Below are positions 44,164 to 55,114 of a DNA stretch of 64,000 nt, in pieces (position 1 is the stretch's first letter; every line of letters starts with the position of its first letter). This DNA comes from Phymatolithon calcareum (Eukaryota > Rhodophyta > Florideophyceae > Hapalidiales). Where the stretch lies: positions 1,178,001 through 1,242,000 of the forward strand of contig OZ345378.1 of assembly GCA_977006965.1 (NCBI GenBank), in the 5' to 3' direction. The notes below the pieces were generated by a model. It worked only from the letters and a program-made list of their open reading frames with translations. It had not been told where the DNA came from and did not search any database. Position numbers and translations under genes: made by a program.

Positions 44164-45390
44164 ATGACTCGTTCGCAGACTGAAAATAATGGACATGGCG
44201 ATGAGGCTGTTCCAGGTGATGGAGGACCCGGCGGATCGTCTAGCGACGACACGCTGCAGGCAATATTGGCGAGGCTCGACGTGATGAATTCTGGCATTGC
44301 AGAAATAGGGGCCAGAGTTACAGCGTTGGAGGGAAGGACTGACGAGTGTCAGGTTCTTCAGCCGAGTGTGAGTAGAGTGACTACATTTGTCCCTCTGGAC
44401 GACCCGGAGGCGGGCACGAAAAAAATATTGGACGTGTCATTGAAGGGTGCTGTTGACAAATATGCGGACATGAGTAAGGACGAGACGGCCGCCGCTTTTC
44501 GCGCAGATTTTTATGCGTGGGAGGAGAACCATTTAATGCGGGCGGACAAGAGTCTGGTACGTTGTTTGAGAAACAGTTACCCGTCCGACGTGAAGCCTTT
44601 TACCGCGTGAGCAAAACTCTAATCGAGTTCCGAGATGGAATTGAGGGCTCAGATACGCAAGGAAGAGCGCTTCGTAGAACCGCCTCGGTTGCTGCTCATG
44701 GCATAGCAGTTCACACATGACCACCGGATGGTGGAGACGGCGACTCAAGCGATGGTGGCGGCCATAATGGGGATAGTGGAGGCGGAAGTCATAACAGACG
44801 CAGGCCCGCAGAAAATACAACGCATACACGTGGCACATCTTACAGTAATCTGGTTCCAAAACCTGCAGACGTTGCGAAAGCACTTCCGAGAGAGCTGTCT
44901 ACGAAGGTGGTACTAAGGAGAATATTCGACGAAAATACACGATGTTCACTACCGCTTGTCGCCTGTCCGGTCTCGATCTAACAAACGAGGAGCAAATTAT
45001 AGATGTAATGGCTATTAATTGGCTCCGGAGAGCAGCCAGGTCCTTCTGGGAGGACCGTTTACAGCATATACGCACTGTCAATGACGTGGTTGACAAACTT
45101 GAAGAGCACTTCCTACACTCCAGGGCCCGTAGAATCAACGAGGAACGTTGGAACGCACTGACATACCAACTGGTTCGCAGCAGGTTTCTAGAAGAGAGTC
45201 CAGCGGGAGCATCCCTCAACCACGAGTCAACCCTAAATTCTCTTTTTACTGAGGTTGATGCACTTGCTGACCTTCAAGTATCAGCTGAGCGCAGCGATGA
45301 AAGCATATTGAGCAAAATCATTTCCGCTGTCCGTGCTGTCAACCTCTTATCCCTGTTTGTCTCCAGCCCCCAAGTACTGTCGAAGAAATG
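44164..45390 (+). pseudogene. copia gag, frameshifted
   Basis: 44164-44610 encodes an acidic N-terminus (MTRSQTENNGHGDEA) with a predicted coiled coil. After a frame break, 44942-45391 encodes a helical capsid-like region (WLRRAARSFWEDRLQHIRTV). No long similarity is recognised, as is usual for gag. The assignment rests on position upstream of the protease. Confidence 0.7.
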
Positions 45391-45725
45391 AAGACGCTCT
45401 TGCGTGGCGTTGCTGTAGAAGCTGACAATAAGGCTTTGGTCGAGAGGGTTACCTGTGATTCCTCATTTATTGCGATGGCAGTTGTTCCAGACTCAGACAC
45501 TGAGGACACACAAGCGAGGTCTACTGCATTGATCGCAAATACCTTCCTGTGCAATCGACTCGAAAGGTTCCAGGCTATGGTGCCCGTTACACTGTTAAAC
45601 GTGTTGACGAGAGGAAAGAACCACCGGAACACGTGCGGCGTCCTTTTAAATAATCTCCAACGAGGCAGTCTCCAAGCCCAAAAGGCGTTGAGCTCAAGCT
45701 CCGTGACGGCAGCATTGTCAAAGCA

Positions 45726-47181
45726 AATCAATGCATTGTTTGCATGGAGTTCGGATGCCACTCATCCCGACACAGAAAAGCAACACAAGCATATTTAGAT
45801 GCTTTGGACGACAGCAGTGATACCGAGCGCGATGTTTCAGACGCCGGGGGGGATGCAGCTAACAACGAGAGTACCGCCTGTACAGCATATGCTTCCTTCC
45901 TCAGCGCATCACAAGCGTGTGCGTTTATTGGGTTCAATGCCCTGGAAGCGAAAGGGCTAGATGGGATGCTCGTTGACACCGGTGCTTCCCACCTTTCAAC
46001 AGTTGGAGAAAAATGGCTTCCAGGCTTACGGACATCGACAGGAGACACACTCGAGCTGCAGAAGGGTAGTGCCGACTTGATGCATATTGACGGGATCGGT
46101 AAGTCGAGCGTCTTCACGATGGGATCATTCGACTGTCCGTTTTACTTTAGCCATCAGGCCTACAAAGTTCACGTCTATGTCGTCCCTGGGTTTTCACCCT
46201 TTTTACTATGTCATGCAGACATGGACGGAGTCGGTTTATCTTATCATTCGCTTGAAAAGAAAATCGTGCGACAGGAAGATGGCTACGAACAAGATGTTGT
46301 GTGGCACAACGGAGCACCGTATTTGCCATTCTCCAGCATATCACTGTTGTCTGAGATTCAGTTAAAAAACATACACCGTAGTCTCTGTCATGCTCCACCC
46401 GACAAGATCGTTCGGCTCCTACAAGTTGCAGATAATTCCCTAAAAACGGCGGAAGTTCGCAATGCGCTTAACAAAATCGCGGAAGATTGTCGAACATGTT
46501 CATTGACACAGCCACCACCTAGACGATTTCTATTTTCATCCAGGTATGAGGGTATCGGTAGCTTTAATTAGACTATCTTTGTCGATATCATGAGCCTGGT
46601 GGATGGGAAAGTACTACATTTTTTTTGCGCTGGAACGGGTTATCAGGGAGCTACGATTATTGCGCGTGAAAGCGCAGCTGCGATTTGGAAATCTCTTTGT
46701 TTCTGTTGGCTTTACATTTATTCCGGTGCCCCGGATGAGCTTTACTATGACGCCGGAAAGAATTTTTCGAGCGCGGGATTTCGCGGCGCATGCACTTCAC
46801 TAGGTATCTCTGTTCACGAAGTACCAACAGAAGCGCATCACAGGATTGATGCTGCGGAACGCGCCCACGCGACTTTGAGGACTATCTACAATCGCGTGGC
46901 ACTAGACGAACCACATCTATCGGTCCTGGTGGAATTTCACCTACGATGCTAGTGTACGGCGTAATTCCGAAGCTCTATATGCCAAGCGAACGGGACATGT
47001 CTCTCAATGCCCGCGTGCGAACTATTCGAGAGAGCACGTTGCTTGCTCGGAACCTCAAAGCGCAGCGACTATTGGATGAAGCCTCGCGTCTCCAGCACGT
47101 TCCAAATTTGGAGCACATCCGTGCTCTGGAAAAATTAGTTCCCTGTGATGACGGACTTGTCCATAGTGAGAAAGAGGGATG
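45726..47181 (+). pseudogene. copia protease and integrase, interrupted
   Basis: A Cys/His motif (NQCIVCMEFGCH) at about 45729-45764 is followed by the aspartic protease motif DTGASHLS at 45975. Next come a GAG-pre-integrase segment with IHRSLCHAPPDKI and a C..C pair, and the integrase core after a stop at 46569-46571 (46590-46952). A frame change leads into 46946-47181. The last codons before 47181 continue at 58025 on the far side of the chromovirus. Confidence 0.8.
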
Positions 47182-47824
47182 TGTGGTGCATGGCACCTGG
47201 GACGGGATTTCTGGGCACACTCTGATTGGCCGGGCTCTTGTTTGCTCCTGGAAGCGGTCCCTGTGGGGGTATCATACCCTTTCCCAATTTGGGGTTAGCC
47301 CATATTGATAGGGTAGTATTGCGCGTATACTTTGGGTTTGCAGTATGATAGTGTTAATGATCGTACCTTATTTTTCGGCATTACAGTGCCGCCCGAGGGG
47401 AATACATCCTGGACAGGGCGGCGCTCTTAGGTAAAGAAAGAACCAAGTTGGACCGTAGTCATCTTGCCTTGGACTTTCCCCACATGGGGATATCCCTTGC
47501 AGGTTCATCGACTCTGGTCCCGTGTCCCTACGCTTCCTGAAGCGTGCGTCTCCCCGGATCGGGCTCGTATACTTCACCCCTCCTCGCTCCTCACCTCGAG
47601 GCACCCCTCTCATCTCGTCGTTCCCATCTCGGGGTCTCGGCCAAGTGATCCCCGACCAGTGGGGCTGACTGCCCCCACACTGGGAAGCTTGCATCCTAGG
47701 CACTTCCGCGCCAGAGCGGGCCCCCGACTCTTTACCACTATTCTCTGCTCTGCCACGCTACCATCCCTGTGTTTGGGGTTTGTTCGATACCCCTTCCTCG
47801 GGCCCTGCTCTTCGTTGCGCTACA
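47182..47824 (+). repeat. Chromovirus 5' LTR
   Basis: 643 bp starting TGTGGTGCATGG and ending TTGCGCTACA. It is nearly identical to 57377-58019 and should carry the element's promoter. Confidence 0.96.
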
Positions 47825-47825
47825 T

Positions 47826-47841
47826 TGGTCTCCCGACCTAG
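47826..47841 (+). other. Candidate tRNA primer-binding site
   Basis: TGGTCTCCCGACCTAG lies one nucleotide after the 5' LTR. It begins TGG, as expected for pairing with a tRNA 3' CCA end; the tRNA identity was not determined. Confidence 0.7.
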
Positions 47842-48088
47842 AAACGCAAGCTTTGCTCCAGGGATCACTTCTCCATCCTACTCACCTGGAGATCTCGCAT
47901 TCCGCACGAGACCTGCAAGGCAATCACTCCGAAATCACCCAGCCGCAGTCCGGGACTTTTCGCCTCATCCCGCGAACCTGGGCCCTCTCCTCACCTTTCT
48001 TTTTATCCACTCTCATTCCCCTCTTCTCCAAGATCGCTTTCCGCCGCGATCCAGATTACGTACAACCGTACTCTCAACCGACGCCGAC

Positions 48089-50149
48089 ATGTCCAACCGA
48101 GAGGGCCGAGACTCGATACCCCCAACGGGGGATGAGGATCGCGAATCCGCGGGACCACGCCGTTCGACTCGACGCAACCGCTTCCGGGGTGATTTTCCGA
48201 GTCCCGGTCAACGGGAGCAATTGGTAGCGGGCCAGCACGCCCTCGCCGTTCGGTGAGCACCATCGCCCACCTTAACGACATCCTCGGCGTCTGCAGGTCC
48301 GAGTATCAAGCCCTGCGTATCAACGAGCCGCCGATCCCCGACAGCGTCCGGGACGATCTACGGGCCCTGCGCGAGCAGATCGAAGCCCTTCGCTTGGACG
48401 CGGCGCCCAAATTCCACAAAAGGGAAGCGGAAATGGACAAGTCGAGGCAACCACCACCGGCTGTTCTCCCCGCGAATGTCGCTGCACCGTCAGCCCCCAA
48501 AGGGGAAGAAGATCTCTCCGCACTGCGAGGAGTTCTGGAACGCCTGGCGGCCCCCACCGCCTCTCAGGACAAGTCCAACCGCCGTCCACGACGACGGGCC
48601 CGGGAGCGGGACAGTCCCGTCCGGTTCCTCAGGGGCCGGGAGCGCCGCGCCAGCCGGAAGCACCGGAGCCGCCGTCATACTTTCGATCCTGAAGACTCCC
48701 CTTCAGACCCGTCCTCGGGAAGCGACTCGGACAGACGTCCGCGTTCCCGCAGTAGGGGCCGCCGCCGCAGACGGTCACGGTCCCCCAGCGAAGGCAGCCG
48801 CTCCGACGACTCGTACGCGTCCGACCGCTCCTACTCTCCGCGCCGGACGGACCAAAGGGGCGGGGTTTTCGTACGCCAGAAAGGACCGCCGGTCCGAGGA
48901 ATACGCACGGTCCAGCCTACAGATTCAGAATTCCGACGTCTGTTTTCCTACCGTTACTATCGACTGCGGAACCGCCGCGGCGGGAGCCTGAGGAATGAGC
49001 TTTACTCGGTACGAAAGAACCTCCGCTACCTCCAGATGGGCCTTGGCACCCTGGAGTTCGACGGGGGGGGACCCGATGCTAATCCTCGATTTTCTCTCCC
49101 AGTTCGTGGGACAGGCCGAGCAGCTGAATCTATCGGAGGATGAGGCCTTCATTTGTCTTCCGAACTTCCTCAAGGGATCTGCTCTTCACCTATTCAAGGC
49201 GGCCCGGAGCACCCAAGCGGGAATTCACGGAGTCACTTCCTGGCCTACAGCAGTCAACTACCTGTTACGGGCCTACGCGACGGACGAACACATTCAACGG
49301 GCTGTGGCGGATTTTCAGGCCACCGTACAAAAGCCCGGTGAACAGGAGGCGGAATACTCGGCACGCCTGGCGCTCGCCCACGCGCGCTGTGGAAACTACC
49401 TCCGCTCTCGGGATTTTATTACCCGGTTCATAGAGGGCCTGGATGAGCGCACACGTGCCGCGGTCCACCGCTATAGGGGAAGCAACGCGCGTGCGGACCT
49501 CTTGGACGTGTTGGAATTCGCGAAAGCGGAAGGTAAGATCGCACGCGCCCGGCAAGGGAAGAGGGTTCCGGATATACTCTCGAACAGAGAACGCAGCTCC
49601 CGCACGAGCGGGCAGGTACACTGGCTCGACGAGGCCGAAGATTGGGACGCTCTTCAGTGCTGGGATGATGGCGCGTCCTCCCCAGCCATTCCCTCGTCCC
49701 CCATTTCGGGGGTGGGCTCCTCCGATATGTCTATTTTAGCGGTTTCCGGGAACCACAGAGTCGTTCCACCTCTACCACGAGGCCGCCAGCCACCGCAAGG
49801 GCCCGGATGGGTAAATAGTCCCCTACGCGGCGCCCCACGCGGAGGGGAATCCCGTAGGGCAGCCCTGATCTGCTACCGCTGCTACAGCCCGGGTCATACC
49901 GCCCCGAACTGCACGGAGGACCTGATCACCCAGGCAGCCAGGGTGATCGCAAATTTTGAAAACCTCCCTCTGGCGCAGAAGGCCACGATCCCTCACCTCG
50001 TTTACTACGAGCTTAAAGGCTGGCTCACCCCAGAGACGGGTCCCATTCCAGGAGCAATCCCATGCCCGCTTCCTCCGGTTGGAGTGCCCCCTCCAGCACC
50101 CATCCCGGCCCCCGTCGTCTTGCAGCGCCGCCCCGCGGGAAAAGAGTAG
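48089..50149 (+). pseudogene. Chromovirus gag (frameshifted)
   Basis: It starts at the ATG at 48089 (MSNREGRDSIPP). The frame changes near 48253 into a helical region, then an SR/RS-rich basic domain (about 48580-48850, with RRPRSRSRGRRRRRSRSPS). It changes again in a G8 run at about 49063-49070 into the capsid-like segment (LDFLSQFVGQAEQLNLSEDEAF) and a CCHC zinc knuckle CYRCYSPGHTAPNC (about 49874-49915). Capsid and knuckle define gag. The SR-rich domain is unusual and suggests nuclear or RNA-binding behaviour. The breaks sit in or near homopolymers, so sequencing error is possible. Confidence 0.85.
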
Positions 50150-52668
50150 GGGGGGCGGCGGTGGCTAGCCGCTCCCCCACACACTCGCCCCAGCCTCCGG
50201 ATTGTGACGTTCCCTCGTCATGGATCCCCGCGACCGGGGATACCCATCGGATCCCTGCGGCGGCCGTGGGCCTCTCGAGCCCTCAGGGGATCGCAGCTGC
50301 TGCCGTAGCAGAACCATTTCCGCCCGGTATCCACCTCTCTTCCCTGAGCGATCTCCCTTCCGGTTCGCTGGACGGGGCCGACAGCCCGTTTGTCGGGGAG
50401 GTTTGCGTCCTAACATCGCACAACTACAAGGTTCATGCCGACTTCGCTCTAAACCCTTCCCTACTTCTGGGCGCGACGGCAGTTTTTGACACGGGCGCGG
50501 GACCCAACTGGGTCCGTACGTCAGCCCTCCCCAGGGGCTGGCAGTCCCACCTATGCGGGGGCCCAACCCCGTGCGTCCGTGATGCCAACCGTAATCCTAT
50601 GCGCACGTTGGGCGTAATCGCGCTGTTCGTCCGCCTGGGCGGCATGCTGGTGAAGGCCGACTTCCTCGTATGCGACGGACTATCGGTCCCCTTCCTCCTC
50701 GGGGCGTCATTCATCGATCGTTTCGTGCGCAATACCCACGTCGAGGACCGCCGAATATATTTGCGAGATGGATCCTCCGCTCCGATTCGTCGGCGATGGA
50801 CCGATACCCCCAAGACGGGGAAGGATGCTCCACCGGAGCCCCCAGCGAAGCCCAAAGCCTTGATATCGAACAAGGTCCGGGTTGCCCAGCAGACCACGCT
50901 GCCGCCGTTCACCCAGTCCTGGGTCATGGTCAAGTCCCTGAAATCCGGCCTCCTTCTTGTCGAGCCCCACCACCAGCGGTACCTTCAGTCCGGGATTTTC
51001 GCCGCGAACGGGATCGTTCAGGTCACAGAGGGGCGTCCCTTCCACATCCTCGTGGCCAACATGGGCAAACTGCCCCGGACCCTGCCCAAGGGGATGGTAA
51101 TCGCCCACTTGGTCCCACATCCCACCAAGGTGGCCCCCACGTCTCTGACGGTGCAAGATGTTCTGTGAATGGAGACCATCGACGACTGGGCGGCCGGAGC
51201 GGCCCTAATCCCTGACTGAGACGCGACCGGTCTGCCGCCGACGAACGCGGTTTGCGCAGCCGACCTGCGAAAGTTCACCGATTTACGACCCGACCGGGGG
51301 GAGCAGGGATCACAGCCAGAAGTCTCCTCGGTGGAGGACCTCGATTTCCACCATATCCCGAGCGAGTTCCGTGAAAAGGTACGAGCGATGTTACGCAAGC
51401 ACTCCCGAATGTGGGACGGTACTCTGGGCGAAATAGGCGTCACAACGCACCGGATCGAGCTGCAACCCGGCGCGCGGCCGGTACGCCTACCCCCGTATAG
51501 GGCCGGCCCGAAGGCGCGTGAGGTAGAAGAGGCAGAAGTGCGACGGATGCTTGCGGCCGGAGTAATCCGCCCGTCGAAATCGGAATGGGCCTCACCCGTG
51601 GTTCTCGCCCCTAACTCGGATGGGACAATGCGTTTTTGTATCGACTACAGGCGCCTAAATTCCCTGATGAAAAGGGACCCGTACCCGATTCCGCGAATGG
51701 ACGAATGTATCGACTCCCTGGGGGACGCCCGTATTTTCACAACTTTGGACGCGAACTGCGGCTACTGGCAAGTACCCGTGGCCGACGAAGACGTCGAAAA
51801 AACAGCCTTCGCCTGCCATTCGGGACTCTACGAACACACTCGCATGCCATTCGGGCTTACAAGCGCTCCCGCCACTTTCCAACGAGCCCTAGACATGGTC
51901 CTCGCGTCGGTCAACGGGAAAACATGCTTGGTATACCTGGACGACGTGATCATATTTTCCCAGACGTGGGCTGAGCACCTGGGGCACGTAGACGAGGTAA
52001 TATCCGCCCTCCGTGATGCGGGAGTGACGCTGAAGCTCCGGAAGTGCCACTTCTTCACCGACGCGGTGAATTACCTGGGCCATGTGATCAAGCCCGGCAC
52101 GCTGGAGGTCGAACCGGCGGCAATTAAATCTCTGAAAGGGCTCCGACACTCACGGACACCGGGAGAGCTCCGCTCCTTCCTCGGATTATGCAACGTCTGC
52201 CGCCGATTTATTCGGGGATATACGCAAATAGCGAGCCCCCTGTACTCCCTACTAAAGGGGGAGGTCCCCAAGGCCCTCCCGCCATTGACCTCGGAGCAGA
52301 ATCAAGCCTACCGCGCGCTGATCGAGGCCGTCTCTAACCCACCGATCCTCGCCCTCCCGCGCGCCGGGTTACTATACTCACTGGACACGGACGCCTGCAA
52401 CGCCCAGATTGGTTGCGCCCTGTTTCAGACCCACGAAGACGGGGATCGCCGCCCCCTCGGCTTCTGGTCCCGCACCTTGGCGAAAGCGGAACGGGGCTAC
52501 TCCGCCACCGAGAAGGAGTGCCTAGCCCTCGTGTATGGGGTCACCACGTGCCGGCCGTACCTATTCGGTGAGTATTTCACCGTCTATACGGACCATGCGG
52601 CTCTCCGATGGCTCATGGAGATTTTGTCGATCCGTCCGGCCGCCTTATGCGGTGGCGCCTCCGCCTAG
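50062..52668 (+). pseudogene. Chromovirus pol: protease, reverse transcriptase, start of RNase H
   Basis: The aspartic protease carries DTGAGPN at 50488. Two in-frame stops (51166-51168 and about 51217-51219) separate protease from RT, although both lie in the same frame. RT has the FCIDYRRLN segment, MPFGLTSAP and the catalytic YLDD at 51933-51944. RNase H starts LYSLDTDACNAQIG (about 52370) with ATEKECLALVY and YTDHAALRWLM. The frame then slips at about 52620, and the next ORF resumes the RNase H end. Confidence 0.93.
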
Positions 52669-54569
52669 CGGAATTTAATTTCGACGTACGTTACAAGAAG
52701 GGTAACATCAACACCCAGGCGGACGCCTTGTCGCGGCTCCCCTCGTCAGGGCACACGGTCCAAGACGACGACCTCGACTTACCGTGTTTCGCGGTCGGAT
52801 ATACGCTCCCTCAGTCAAGACAACCAAAACGATCACCCCGGCTGGCGGGTCAACGCGCAAATCCTGTCCCGAAGGGCGGACGGGAAGTCGACGAAAGTAC
52901 GCACCCTCTCCCAGCGGACCCAGAATTCCTGGAGGAGGAATCCTCACAATTAGACGACGCAATAGCTGCCTCCAAGGCCTTCCCAGAAGCCCCTCGGGAA
53001 TCAATCTCCCTCAAAGAGCTACTCACGGCCCAGTTAGGGGACCCCTTCTGCGCAACGGTCCGGGCGAGCGTCGACTCGGGGGAGGCATCCGCCTTCCGCG
53101 AGGATCCCGAAACCGGGCTTTTACAGCGCTACCTGAGCGGTAGACCGCAAGCCGTGGTACCAGCATCACTTCAGCTACGGCTGCTGCACCTCTACCACCA
53201 TACCCTGGTAGCGGGACACGTCGGAGGTCGGAAGATGTACGTATCCCTGCGCCGAGATTTTTACTGGCCGGCCATGGCTCCCGCGTGCTACGGCACGGTC
53301 TGCAACTGTTCTCCCTGTGCCCGGGAACGGGTGCGCTTGCGCCGGAATATCACGCCCTTGACTCTGTTTCCCGCCACCGCCCCCCTAGAGGATATAGCCA
53401 TCGACCTTCTTGGGGAACTCATACGAACCCCGCGGGGGAACGGGTACTTGCTGGTAATTGTCGACCGCTTTTCGAAACTGGTCCGCACAATTCCCCTCAG
53501 GGGTATTTCCGCATGGGAAGTGGCCAGGGCTTTCGTCAACCACTGGGAATTTACGTACGGCCCGCCCCGGACGGTACTCGCCGACAACGGGAAACAATTC
53601 CAATCGAAGTTCTTCCTCAACGTCTCCAGGATTCTGGGCATCAAGAACGTCTTCACTACCACGTACCACCCCCAGACCAATGGGCAGACGGAGCTCTTCA
53701 ACAGAACCATACTGGCGGCGCTCCGGGCATACGTCGCCGATCACCCCACGGACTGGGATCTGTATTCCGACTCCATCACATTCGCATATAACACGCAGGC
53801 CCAGTCCTCCACGGGACTTGCCCCATTCGATCTGGTCCTCTCGCGTACTCCCCCTTCGCTCTCCCTCCAACGGGAAGCAGTACCGCACGTCGCACCACGC
53901 GCCGCACGCGAAAAGTGGACCGCGGACCTCTCCCGCCTGATCGAATCCGCTACGCGATCGCTTTCCGCAGCGCAAACCCGCTACAAACGGGCGTTTGATG
54001 CGCGCATTCGGAAGGCGGTTCATCACCCTCGAGTTGGCGGCCATGTGTTTGTCCGCCGAGATTATGCATCACCGGCAGAGGGGCCAAAACACAAGTTGGC
54101 CCCCGTCGCCGATGGGCGCTTCCGTGTCAAGGCGATCGATGACACGACGGTTACTATCTACCGCGGCACGGAAACTGAGCGGCTCTCCCGTCCCCGGGTC
54201 GTCCCCGCCCCCCAACCCACCCTGGAGGAGGGCGAGCCAGCCCCCGGTGTCCCTCGGGCCCCTGAGGAGGGGGAGACACCAGCTCGGCTCACGGCGCGAC
54301 GCCACGTCACACACCAGAGGTACACCCCTCCGGGGGAAGGCCGGGGCCCGCTGCCGGACGAATTTGTAGTCGAACGTCTCATGGACCGCCGGCCCTTGCA
54401 CGGGGACGGCCCATCGAAATGGGAGTACCTAGTCCAATGGTATGGGTACCCGGCATCCCAGTCGACTTGGGAGCCCACCGCGCACATCCCTCGCCACTTC
54501 ATCGTGGGGTTGTGCAAACGGAGAAACTTCGCGTTACCTAACGACCTGGATAACGCCCTCGAAGGGTAA
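52608..54569 (+). CDS. Chromovirus pol: RNase H end, integrase and chromodomain
   Basis: The frame picks up RNase H at GRLMRWRLRLAEFNFDVRYK. Integrase follows, with a zinc-binding H-H-C-C region (HHTLVAGHV ... CNCSPC) and the DDE core: IAIDLLGEL, VLADNGKQF and NGQTELFNRT supply D, D and E. The last 60 residues form a chromodomain (DEFVVERLMDRRP, then WEYLVQWYGYPASQSTWEP). The chromodomain defines the chromovirus clade and probably steers integration to marked chromatin. The start at 52608 is an ORF boundary, not a true initiation codon, because the protein should be made as part of a polyprotein. Confidence 0.93.
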   Translation: MAHGDFVDPSGRLMRWRLRLAEFNFDVRYKKGNINTQADALSRLPSSGHTVQDDDLDLPCFAVGYTLPQSRQPKRSPRLAGQRANPVPKGGREVDESTHPLPADPEFLEEESSQLDDAIAASKAFPEAPRESISLKELLTAQLGDPFCATVRASVDSGEASAFREDPETGLLQRYLSGRPQAVVPASLQLRLLHLYHHTLVAGHVGGRKMYVSLRRDFYWPAMAPACYGTVCNCSPCARERVRLRRNITPLTLFPATAPLEDIAIDLLGELIRTPRGNGYLLVIVDRFSKLVRTIPLRGISAWEVARAFVNHWEFTYGPPRTVLADNGKQFQSKFFLNVSRILGIKNVFTTTYHPQTNGQTELFNRTILAALRAYVADHPTDWDLYSDSITFAYNTQAQSSTGLAPFDLVLSRTPPSLSLQREAVPHVAPRAAREKWTADLSRLIESATRSLSAAQTRYKRAFDARIRKAVHHPRVGGHVFVRRDYASPAEGPKHKLAPVADGRFRVKAIDDTTVTIYRGTETERLSRPRVVPAPQPTLEEGEPAPGVPRAPEEGETPARLTARRHVTHQRYTPPGEGRGPLPDEFVVERLMDRRPLHGDGPSKWEYLVQWYGYPASQSTWEPTAHIPRHFIVGLCKRRNFALPNDLDNALEG

Positions 54570-55114
54570 GGGGAGAATATAGTCCGCAACTCACACTCAA
54601 CGTGGGCCGATCTCTCTGCACACGCTGTCCCGCCAACCCGACGGCCGGGGGAACGTTCACTTTTCGCACCCACGCCGGGCTGAGTCCTATCCCCACGCTA
54701 ATTACGCCGCCACACAAAACTCCAGTTTTCCCCACGGGCAGACAACATTTTCGCAGTTCGCCCGGGGCCGTCCCCAGACCTGGAAGACGAATATGGGGCG
54801 GCCCTCTGTCACATCTCCTGGGAGTCCTTCCTACTGTCAGCCACCTCGGACGCATGGAAACAACCGGTCGGCACCAGGGGAGTCTTCTCTCCAGTTCCCC
54901 TTCGGGGCGTCTTCTCTCCGGGGTCACCTCCCCCGAACTCGGGAGCGGTCACGGAGCCATACATGAGTCCCGCACCTTGAGGCCCCACTGGTAAACGCCA
55001 CCAGAAGAGATTCTTTACTCACAGGCGGCCACTCCCCACACGAGCACTACACTACTCCCGGCTACCGGGCTGTCCACGGCAAAAAGGGGGACTCCATGGC
55101 TCGGACCAACCCTT

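Noticed and set aside
47464-47841. ORFs inside the LTRs (also 57659-58108)
   Set aside because: Both LTR copies share them because they are repeats; LTR regulatory sequence explains the region.
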